The notes under the pieces are model-generated. The model was not told where the DNA came from and ran no database searches. It saw nothing but the letters and a program-made list of their open reading frames with translations. From Streptomyces omiyaensis (GTDB taxonomy: Bacteria > Actinomycetota > Actinomycetes > Streptomycetales > Streptomycetaceae), in the NCBI RefSeq assembly GCF_014650895.1, contig NZ_BMVV01000006.1:310001-374000 (forward strand): a stretch of DNA of 64,000 bases. The letters are read 5' to 3'. How positions within the stretch are numbered: position 1 is the stretch's first letter; every line of letters starts with the position of its first letter. The translations under genes were made by a program, and so were the position numbers. Below are positions 57,684 to 64,000 of the stretch, piece after piece.

Positions 57684-57710
57684 ACGCCGCCATCTGACCG
57701 AAGCCTGAAC
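57667..57710 (+). repeat. 19-bp direct repeat at the tetR 3' end
   Basis: ATCTGACCGAAGCCTGAAC at 57667-57685 recurs exactly at 57692-57710, a 25-base step; the first copy contains the tetR stop codon. Confidence 0.85.
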
Positions 57711-57800
57711 ACTCGTCCCGCATTCCGGACACCCTGTCCAGATCTTGGAGCGGCGGCGTACGCTCGAAGGAAGCACACCCATCACGAGGAGCGAGCGACG

Positions 57801-59654
57801 ATGCCCGAGCTGAGGTCCCGCACAGTCACCCACGGCCGCAACATGGCGGGCGCCCGCGCCCTTATGCGCGCCTCCGGTGTACCGGGCGCGGACATCGGGC
57901 GGAAGCCGATCATCGCCGTGGCGAACTCCTTCACCGAGTTCGTCCCCGGCCACACCCACCTCCAGCCGGTCGGCCGGATCGTCTCCGAGGCCATCACGGC
58001 CGCCGGCGGCATCGCGCGCGAGTTCAACACCATCGCCGTCGACGACGGCATCGCCATGGGCCACGGCGGCATGCTCTACAGCCTGCCCTCCCGCGACCTG
58101 ATCGCCGACAGCGTGGAGTACATGGTCGAGGCGCACTGCGCCGACGCCCTGATCTGCATCTCCAACTGCGACAAGATCACCCCCGGCATGCTGAACGCGG
58201 CCCTGCGCCTCAACATCCCGACGGTCTTCGTCTCCGGCGGCCCGATGGAGTCCGGCCGCGCCACGCTCGTCGACGGCACGGTCCGCACGCTCGACCTGGT
58301 CGACGCGATCTCCGACGCCGTGAACGACCAGATCTCGGACGAGGACATCCTCCGCATCGAGGAGAACGCCTGCCCGACCTGCGGCTCGTGTTCCGGCATG
58401 TTCACCGCCAACTCGATGAACTGCCTGACCGAGGCCATCGGCCTCTCCCTCCCCGGCAACGGCTCGATGCTCGCCACCCACACCGGCCGCCGCGCCCTGT
58501 ACGAGAACGCGGCCCGCACGGTCGTCGAGATCACCCGCCGGTACTACGACGAGGACGACGCCTCGGTCCTGCCGCGCTCCATCGCCACCCGCGCGGCCTT
58601 CGAGAACGCCATGGCGCTCGACATCGCCATGGGCGGCTCGACCAACACGATCCTCCACCTGCTCGCCGCCGCCCAGGAGGCCGAGCTCGACTACGGCCTG
58701 TCGGACATGAACGAGGTCTCCCGCCGCGTCCCCTGCCTGGCCAAGGTCGCCCCGAACGTCGCCCCGCGCGGCACGTACTACATGGAGGACGTCCACCGGG
58801 CCGGCGGCATCCCCGCCATCCTCGGCGAGCTGTACCGCGCCGGGCTGCTCAACGAGGACGTCCACGCGGTCCACTCCCGCTCCGTGAAGGAGTGGCTGGA
58901 GGCCTGGGACGTGCGCGGCGGCTCGCCCACCGACGAGGCCGTCGAGCTGTTCCACGCGGCTCCCGGCTGCGTCCGCTCCGCGGAGGCCTTCTCCCAGTCC
59001 GAGCGCTGGGAGACCCTCGACCTGGACGCGGCCGGCGGCTGCATCCGCGACGCGGCCCACGCCTACTCCAAGGACGGCGGCCTCGCCGTCCTGCGCGGCA
59101 ACATCGCCGTCGACGGCTGCGTGGTGAAGACCGCCGGCGTCGACGAGTCGATCTGGACCTTCGAGGGCCCGGCCGTCGTCTGCGAGTCGCAGGAGGAGGC
59201 CGTCGAGAAGATCCTCAACAAGCAGGTCAAGGACGGCGACGTGGTCGTCATCCGGTACGAGGGCCCCAAGGGCGGTCCCGGCATGCAGGAGATGCTCTAC
59301 CCGACCTCCTTCCTCAAGGGCCGCGGCCTCGGCAAGACCTGTGCGCTGGTGACCGACGGCCGCTTCTCCGGCGGCACCTCGGGCCTCTCCATCGGCCACG
59401 CCTCCCCGGAGGCGGCCTCGGGCGGCACCATCGCCCTCGTCGAGGACGGCGACCGGATCCGCATCGACATCCCGAACCGCTCGATCGAGCTGCTCGTCGA
59501 CGACGAGACCCTCGCCGCCCGCCGCGAGGCGCTCGGCGGCGTCTACGCGCCGAAGAACCGCCAGCGCAAGGTGTCGGCCGCCCTGCGCGCCTACGCGGCG
59601 ATGGCGACCAGCGCCGACAAGGGCGCGGTCCGGGACGTGTCGAAGCTCGGCTGA
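57801..59654 (+). CDS. ilvD: Dihydroxy-acid dehydratase IlvD
   Basis: Dehydrates dihydroxy-acids in valine, isoleucine and leucine synthesis; iron-sulfur enzyme. Cluster cysteines are visible in [13 protein letters not shown] and [18 protein letters not shown]; the C-terminal [21 protein letters not shown] is diagnostic. 617 residues, the long E. coli-like form. ATG 57801 has AGGAG about ten bases upstream. It stands alone here and ends at a strong terminator. Confidence 0.96.
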   Translation: MPELRSRTVTHGRNMAGARALMRASGVPGADIGRKPIIAVANSFTEFVPGHTHLQPVGRIVSEAITAAGGIAREFNTIAVDDGIAMGHGGMLYSLPSRDLIADSVEYMVEAHCADALICISNCDKITPGMLNAALRLNIPTVFVSGGPMESGRATLVDGTVRTLDLVDAISDAVNDQISDEDILRIEENACPTCGSCSGMFTANSMNCLTEAIGLSLPGNGSMLATHTGRRALYENAARTVVEITRRYYDEDDASVLPRSIATRAAFENAMALDIAMGGSTNTILHLLAAAQEAELDYGLSDMNEVSRRVPCLAKVAPNVAPRGTYYMEDVHRAGGIPAILGELYRAGLLNEDVHAVHSRSVKEWLEAWDVRGGSPTDEAVELFHAAPGCVRSAEAFSQSERWETLDLDAAGGCIRDAAHAYSKDGGLAVLRGNIAVDGCVVKTAGVDESIWTFEGPAVVCESQEEAVEKILNKQVKDGDVVVIRYEGPKGGPGMQEMLYPTSFLKGRGLGKTCALVTDGRFSGGTSGLSIGHASPEAASGGTIALVEDGDRIRIDIPNRSIELLVDDETLAARREALGGVYAPKNRQRKVSAALRAYAAMATSADKGAVRDVSKLG

Positions 59655-59695
59655 CACGGATGCCGCCCCCCGGGGGACGGCGCCGCCCGGCACAC

Positions 59696-59733
59696 GCGCG
59701 GGGGCGCGGATCGGATGATCCGCGCCCCCGCGC
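59696..59733. terminator. Bidirectional terminator between ilvD and the kinase gene
   Basis: A 17-bp perfect stem (59696-59712 with 59717-59733) with GGAT loop lies between convergent genes. Confidence 0.88.
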
Positions 59734-59884
59734 GCGTCGCGCCCGGAGGACGCGCACGCCTTCCGCGCACGCCTTCCGGCCACGCTTCCCGGGCGCGCTT
59801 CGCGGGCACGTCTCCCGCGCGCGGAAGACGGCGCGGAAAGCGGCGCGGAAAGCGGCGCGGACGGCGTGCGCGGAGGACGTACGA
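59734..59884. repeat. Short-repeat cluster between ilvD terminator and kinase gene
   Basis: GCGCGGAAAGCG is tandemly repeated at 59831-59842 and 59843-59854 with a partial third copy; CACGCCTTCCGCG, CACGCCTTCCGGC and CACGCTTCCCGGG follow each other at 59753-59792. No gene is seen. Confidence 0.6.
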
Positions 59885-62107
59885 CTACCAGGACTCGGCC
59901 ACGCGCGCGTCCACCGCGAAGACCGAGCCGTCCGGAGCCGTCCCGAACACCCGGTTCCCGGCGACCAGCGGCGCCGGCACCTGCGTCGCGTACCCGAGCC
60001 GCCCGTTCCGCAGCCGGGGCCGGGTCTGCCCGACGACCGCGCCGCGCGCGGTGTCCACGGCGAAGAGCCGCCCGTCCGCCGCGGAGAGGTAGAGCCGGTC
60101 GTCGGGGCCGAGCACCGGCACCGAGACGTTCGTGGCACCCGTCTCCAGGTCCCACAGCCGGCTCCCCTTCTCCGTGCCCGTGTCGACCGCGAGCAGCCGC
60201 CCGTCCAGGGAGAGCAGGTACGCGACCGAGCCCCGCACCACCACGCCGTTGACCTGCATCCGCTCCTGGATCTCGATCCGCCGCTGCGAACCGGCGTCCG
60301 GCCCGCTGCCCGGATCGTCGGGGTCGCCCGGGGCGAGCAGCACCAGCGCGTCGACCAGGTCGCCCTGGTAGCGCGAGGCGAGCACCAGCGTCCCGTCGCC
60401 CGTGCGGCCCATCGGAGAGACGTCCCCCGGCACCACCCGGCTCCACACGACCTCGCCCGTCGCCGGGAGGACCGCCCCGATCCGACTGCTCCGCCCGTCC
60501 GCCGCCGTCTCGGAGACGGTCACCAGCCCCGTCGGGGCGTCGTACGCGCCGAGCACCGGCGCGTCGAAGCCGGGCAGGCGGTGGGCCCACCGCCGCGCCC
60601 CGGTCCGCGCGTCGAGCGCCCGGAGCGCGCCGCGCCCGTCGGAGAGGACCACCACCCGGCCCGCCGGGCGGTAGGTCTCGGGCACGTCGCTCCGCGCGGT
60701 CCAGCCGGGCGTCCCGCCCTCGGCGGCGTAGGCGCGCAGCGGTCCGATCTTCGGCGCCGCGCCGATCAGCCGGTCCGTCCCGCCGGCCAGCGGCACGGGC
60801 GGGTCCGGCGGCTCGGAGTCGACCGGCCCGCTCCGCTTCCACAGCACCTCGCCGGTGACCGGGTCGAGACGGGCGAGCGTCACGCCCCGGGCCGAGCAGT
60901 AGAGCGAGCCGGTGTCGTGGACGCAGGCGGGCGCGACGGACTGGCCGTACTGCTGGAGCCGGGACTGCCAGCCGTCGAAGGAGGTCGCCACCTCGGCGGG
61001 GTGGGCGGGAGGCTCGGCCGGGGGCCGGGCCGGCGGGCGCAGCGCCGCGTAGGCCCCGGCGCCGGCGAGGACCAGCACGACCGCGGCGGAGACCGTCAGC
61101 CGCGGGGCGAGCCGGGAGCGCCGGCGGGGCGCGGGCGGGGCGGGGACGGCCGGCCGGGTCGTGGTGTCGCCGGGCCCGGGCTCGCCGGTGACCCCGGTGG
61201 GGACGCGGCCGCCCGGCGCGAAGGGGTCGGCGGGCAGCGCGGGCCGGCGCCGCTGGGACGGTATGAACGCCTCGGCCTCGTAGGAGGGCGGGAGGAGGGC
61301 CGCCATGATCTCGGCGGGGGTGGGCCGCTCGGCCGGTTCCTTCGCCAGGCAGCGCGCGACCAGCGGCGCGAGCTCGGCGGGCACCCCGGTGAGGTCCGGC
61401 TCGTCGTGGACCACCTGGTAGGCCACGATGTAGGGGCTGTCCGAGTCGAAGGGGCCGTGACCGGTGGCCGCGTGCACCAGGACCGAGCCCAGCGCGAAGA
61501 CGTCGGCGGACGGCCCGACCTCGCGCGGCCGCTGGAACTGCTCGGGCGCCATGAAGGGCGGTGAGCCGATCAGCTTCCCGGTCTCGGTGCGCAGGTCGCT
61601 GTCGACCGGCCGGGAGATCCCGAAGTCGATGACCTTGGGCCCGGAGTCGGTGAGGAGCACGTTGCTGGGCTTGAGGTCCCGGTGGACCACTCCGGCGCGG
61701 TGGATGTCGCGCAGCGCCTCCGCGAGGCCGGCGGTCAGCCGGCGCAGCTCGGCGGGGGAGAGGGGGCCGCGGTGGCGGACCTGGTCGGCGAGGGTGGGGC
61801 CGGGGACGTAGAGGGTGGCCATCCAGGGACGCTCGGCGTCCGGGTCGGCGTCCACGACGGGGGCGGTGAAGGCGCCGCTGACCCGGCGGGCGGCGGCCAC
61901 CTCCTGCCGGAACCGGGCCCGGAAGTCGGGATCCTCCGCGTAGCGCGCGTGCACCACCTTCACCGCGAGCCGGAGCCCGGAGGGCGAGGCGGCCAGGTGG
62001 ACGACGCCCATGCCGCCCGCGCCGAGCACGGCCTGGAGCCGGTACTCCCCGGCGTACTCGGGACCGCCGGCGCCCCTGTCGGCGTCGGTGCTGTTCAACG
62101 GCGGCAT
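59885..62107 (-). CDS. Serine/threonine protein kinase with PQQ-type beta-propeller sensor
   Basis: A 740-residue membrane receptor kinase. The kinase domain (about 20-275) has the glycine loop VLGAGGMGVVHLA, catalytic HRDLKPSNVLL, DFGISRP and the APEQF motif. A Pro-rich juxtamembrane linker precedes one membrane span (about 338-358), followed by an extracytoplasmic propeller of PQQ/pyrrolo-quinoline-type repeats (LYCSARGVTLARLDPVTGEVLWK, ALRALDARTGARRWAH, LYLSAADGRLFAVDTARG). The propeller probably senses an external ligand. Divergent from the small SH3 gene. Confidence 0.92.
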   Translation of the reverse strand: MPPLNSTDADRGAGGPEYAGEYRLQAVLGAGGMGVVHLAASPSGLRLAVKVVHARYAEDPDFRARFRQEVAAARRVSGAFTAPVVDADPDAERPWMATLYVPGPTLADQVRHRGPLSPAELRRLTAGLAEALRDIHRAGVVHRDLKPSNVLLTDSGPKVIDFGISRPVDSDLRTETGKLIGSPPFMAPEQFQRPREVGPSADVFALGSVLVHAATGHGPFDSDSPYIVAYQVVHDEPDLTGVPAELAPLVARCLAKEPAERPTPAEIMAALLPPSYEAEAFIPSQRRRPALPADPFAPGGRVPTGVTGEPGPGDTTTRPAVPAPPAPRRRSRLAPRLTVSAAVVLVLAGAGAYAALRPPARPPAEPPAHPAEVATSFDGWQSRLQQYGQSVAPACVHDTGSLYCSARGVTLARLDPVTGEVLWKRSGPVDSEPPDPPVPLAGGTDRLIGAAPKIGPLRAYAAEGGTPGWTARSDVPETYRPAGRVVVLSDGRGALRALDARTGARRWAHRLPGFDAPVLGAYDAPTGLVTVSETAADGRSSRIGAVLPATGEVVWSRVVPGDVSPMGRTGDGTLVLASRYQGDLVDALVLLAPGDPDDPGSGPDAGSQRRIEIQERMQVNGVVVRGSVAYLLSLDGRLLAVDTGTEKGSRLWDLETGATNVSVPVLGPDDRLYLSAADGRLFAVDTARGAVVGQTRPRLRNGRLGYATQVPAPLVAGNRVFGTAPDGSVFAVDARVAESW

Positions 62108-62243
62108 CTCCCACCCCCGTGTGGTTCCGCTGTCGGCCGCGCGCGCGTGCGCGACGCGAGGAGCCTAGTCGATGGTCCCCGTGAGGGCGGAGGAGCTTGC
62201 TAGCCTGCGCGCGTCGCACAGAGTGAAGCCAGGGGGAGACATC

Positions 62244-62498
62244 ATGGCGGTGAAGTACTACGCGGTCGCGCCGGGGTACCGGGTCAACGTCCGCTCCGGT
62301 CCGAGCACGCAGTATCCGGTGGTCAAGGTGCTCGCCGAGGGCGTGACCGTCCCGATCCACTGCCAGAAGTCGGGCGAGTGGGTCTCCGGACCGTACGGCA
62401 CCACCCGCATCTGGGACAGCATCGCGCCGGGGCAGTACGTCTCCGACGCCTACGTCCGGACCGGCAGCGACGACTACGTCGCGCCGCGCTGCGGCTGA
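62244..62498 (+). CDS. Small SH3b-domain protein
   Basis: An 84-residue protein consisting mainly of a bacterial SH3 domain (VAPGYRVNVRSGPSTQYPVVKVL ... GTTRIWDSIAPGQYVSDAYV). SH3b domains usually bind peptidoglycan, but no signal peptide or membrane span is visible in this reading, even with the upstream extension to 62172. ATG 62244 is supported by AGGGGGAGA. It is divergent from the receptor kinase gene, so a functional link is possible. Confidence 0.85.
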   Translation: MAVKYYAVAPGYRVNVRSGPSTQYPVVKVLAEGVTVPIHCQKSGEWVSGPYGTTRIWDSIAPGQYVSDAYVRTGSDDYVAPRCG

Positions 62499-62534
62499 GG
62501 ACCTTCGCCTCGCCGCTCCGGGCGCCGCACCGGG

Positions 62535-62540
62535 GATAAT
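62535..62540 (+). promoter_or_regulatory. -10 element, likely leaderless
   Basis: GATAAT, one mismatch from TATAAT, seven bases before GTG 62548. Confidence 0.55.
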
Positions 62541-62547
62541 CGACCTC

Positions 62548-63054
62548 GTGAGCGAGGACAAGCAGACCCCCGGAACCGGTACGAGCGGACCCCAGCCCGA
62601 GGAGATCCGTTTCTTCGGGACGACCTGGGTCGACCACGGCGCCCACTACGGACTGCGGCGCGCCGGCCTCGCCGCCGGCGCGCTCGCCGCGGCCGCCGCC
62701 GGCGCCTTCGTCCTCCGCTTCGCCTACCAGGGGCTCCAGGTCGCGGCCGTCGGCGGCATCGTGAACACCCTGGTCATCCTGATGTTCGCGGTCTGCTCGG
62801 CCATCGCCTTCACCAAGACCTGGGAGGGCTTCGGCCGCCGCCCCGCCGACCAGGCCCGCGAGGACTCCCTGAAGAGCCTCAAGGCGATCGGCTTCATCGG
62901 CGTGCTCCTCGCCTACGCCCTGCGCTGCCTCCTGGAGGCCCCCGGCGAGAAGCTCCGCCGCGCCGAGTACGAGACGGCCCGCGCCCGCCACGAGAAGCGG
63001 CGTGGCTCCCGGACCGGCAATCCGGCCGCCCGCAAGAAGCCCAAGCGCTCCTGA
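62548..63054 (+). CDS. Conserved membrane protein, function unknown
   Basis: A 168-residue protein with three hydrophobic segments (about 38-58, 63-87 and 110-128), a soluble N-terminus containing EEIRFFGTTWVDHG, and a very basic C-terminal tail (ARHEKRRGSRTGNPAARKKPKRS). I do not recognise a functional family. A terminator follows 35 bases after the stop. Confidence 0.75.
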   Translation: MSEDKQTPGTGTSGPQPEEIRFFGTTWVDHGAHYGLRRAGLAAGALAAAAAGAFVLRFAYQGLQVAAVGGIVNTLVILMFAVCSAIAFTKTWEGFGRRPADQAREDSLKSLKAIGFIGVLLAYALRCLLEAPGEKLRRAEYETARARHEKRRGSRTGNPAARKKPKRS

Positions 63055-63088
63055 GCCCCGGCCCGGCGCGTCCGGACGGCCCTTCCCG

Positions 63089-63119
63089 AGCCCCCGCGGT
63101 CCTTGACGCGGGGGCTTTT
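63089..63119 (+). terminator. Intrinsic terminator
   Basis: AGCCCCCGCG (63089-63098) pairs with CGCGGGGGCT (63107-63116), running into TTTT. Confidence 0.88.
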
Positions 63120-63130
63120 CCGTCCCCACT

Positions 63131-63148
63131 ATTCATCACATGATGAAT
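63131..63148. promoter_or_regulatory. Perfect operator dyad covering the ABC gene start
   Basis: ATTCATCA-CA-TGATGAAT is an 8+8 perfect inverted repeat, strikingly AT-rich for this genome. It spans the -10-like TATTCAT (63130-63136) and both candidate start codons (ATG 63140 and ATG 63143). Occupancy would block transcription initiation and translation of the transporter. Confidence 0.75.
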
Positions 63149-63961
63149 TACGAATCCGGGGAGCCCGGCGACCGCCCCGGCGAGCCCGAACCCCCCGACC
63201 CGGCCCCCGCCGTCACCGCCCGCGCCCTCACCGCCGTACGCGGCGACCGCACCGTCCTGCGCGGCTTGGACTTCACCCTCCCCGCGGGCCGCGTCACCGG
63301 CCTCCTCGGCCCCTCCGGCTGCGGCAAGACCACCCTCATGCGCGCCGTCGTCGCCACCCAGGCCAAGGTCACCGGCACCCTCACCGTCCTCGGCAGCCCC
63401 GCCGGCCACCCCGGCCTCCGCCCCCGCATCGGCTACGTCACCCAGGCCCCCTCCGTCTACGACGACCTCACCGTCCGGCAGAACCTCGACTACTTCGCCG
63501 CGGTCCTCCTCCCCGGCCGCGCCCACCGCGCCGGCCGTGCCGCCGCCGTCGACCGGGCCCTCGCCGACGTCGACCTCACCGACCACGCGGACGCCCTCGC
63601 CGGACGCCTCTCCGGCGGCCAGCGCAGCCGCGTCTCCCTCGCCGTCGCCCTCCTCGGCACCCCCGACCTGCTCGTCCTCGACGAACCCACCGTCGGCCTC
63701 GACCCCGTCCTCCGCCGCGACCTCTGGGACCTCTTCCACCGGCTCGCCGCCGACCGCGGCACCACCCTCCTCGTCTCCTCCCACGTCATGGACGAAGCCG
63801 AGCGCTGCCACCGCCTCCTCCTCATGCGCGAGGGCGCGATCCTCGCCGAAGGCACTCCCGAAGCCCTCCGCCGGCAGAGCGGCACCACCACCGTCGAAGA
63901 GGCCTTCCTCCACCTGGTCGACACCGCCGCCCACGCCTCCCCCGAGGAGCCCCGCCCATGA
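63140..63961 (+). CDS. ABC-2-type transporter ATP-binding protein
   Basis: A 273-residue (or 272, from ATG 63143) ABC ATPase of the exporter class. Walker A GPSGCGKT at 57-64, ABC signature LSGGQ at 157-161, Walker B LLVLDEP near 177-183 and the switch His in VSSHVMDEAERC. The N-terminal 25 residues are acidic and Pro-rich. Its stop overlaps the permease start (ATGA). Substrate unknown; the operator at its start suggests tight repression. Confidence 0.9.
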   Translation: MMNYESGEPGDRPGEPEPPDPAPAVTARALTAVRGDRTVLRGLDFTLPAGRVTGLLGPSGCGKTTLMRAVVATQAKVTGTLTVLGSPAGHPGLRPRIGYVTQAPSVYDDLTVRQNLDYFAAVLLPGRAHRAGRAAAVDRALADVDLTDHADALAGRLSGGQRSRVSLAVALLGTPDLLVLDEPTVGLDPVLRRDLWDLFHRLAADRGTTLLVSSHVMDEAERCHRLLLMREGAILAEGTPEALRRQSGTTTVEEAFLHLVDTAAHASPEEPRP

Positions 63962-64000
63962 CGCCCGCACGCACCCTCGCCACGGCCGCCCGCGTCCTGC
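63958..64000 (+). CDS. ABC transporter permease, 3' truncated by window end
   Basis: Begins at ATG 63958, overlapping the ATPase stop by four bases; the visible 14 codons read MTPARTLATAARVL. Identity as the membrane subunit is inferred from the coupling to the ATPase gene. Confidence 0.6.
   Translation, partial: MTPARTLATAARVL

Noticed and set aside
56739..62561. A 1940-codon open frame on the minus strand spanning several genes
   Set aside because: It crosses ilvD and the kinase gene out of frame; residue composition is the typical Arg/Gly/Ala shadow of GC-rich coding DNA.

Overview
The window reads as chromosomal DNA of a Streptomyces species. It is very G+C rich with strong G/C bias at third codon positions, uses many GTG starts, and carries genus-typical loci: Lsr2, a sigE-cseABC operon, ClpC with ClgR-type operators, a second unlinked nuoD, SCO3374-type and DUF3180 proteins, and a MidA-like methyltransferase. 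Gene order resembles the S. coelicolor region around clpC, lsr2 and ftsH as I recall it. I see no rRNA, tRNA, CRISPR array, transposase or prophage gene.

Layout. 1-8.6 kb: end of a zinc metalloprotease gene, tilS, hpt, ftsH, then folate genes (folE forward; folP, an NTF2-like gene, folB, folK and DUF3180 reverse). 8.7-15.4 kb: a DUF2156 membrane protein, a divergent esterase, and an OpuC/ProU-type osmoprotectant ABC transporter split into a reverse ATPase gene and a forward permease-permease-lipoprotein run. 15.6-24.3 kb: a coiled-coil membrane protein, a GNAT enzyme, orphan nuoD beside a MidA/NDUFAF7-type methyltransferase, a NarL-type two-component pair, an ArsR-like regulator, a small ORF and a PLP aldolase-like enzyme. 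24.4-30 kb: a tightly overlapping DUF2520-panC-nadB-nadC-coaX operon (pantothenate/CoA and NAD synthesis). 30-36 kb: small genes, BlaI-like regulator, argA-like acetyltransferase, lsr2, SCO3374-type gene and clpC. 36-43 kb: a large NACHT (NLR-like) NTPase, an M23 peptidase, and a TetR/MFS efflux pair. 42.7-46.2 kb: sigE-cseA-cseB-cseC envelope-stress operon (reverse). 46-54 kb: mutY, a PAP2 phosphatase, a secreted-type protein, disA, radA, and a large sigma-like/zinc-finger/BACON membrane protein. 54-64 kb: a Cys-rich protein, Ppx/GppA phosphatase, TIM-barrel epimerase with TetR regulator, ilvD, a Ser/Thr kinase with PQQ-type propeller, an SH3 protein, a small membrane protein and the start of an ABC exporter operon.

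The most interesting signals are a recurrent 12-bp palindrome CACGCGCGCGTG (seven exact copies, in all three coding frames and once outside genes), many start codons 5-8 bases after a TANNNT -10 element (leaderless mRNAs), paired operators at clpC and at the TetR/MFS gap, a perfect dyad covering the start of the last ABC gene, nuoD next to a methyltransferase of the family that modifies its mitochondrial homologue, the NACHT protein, and the sigma/anti-sigma-like BACON fusion.
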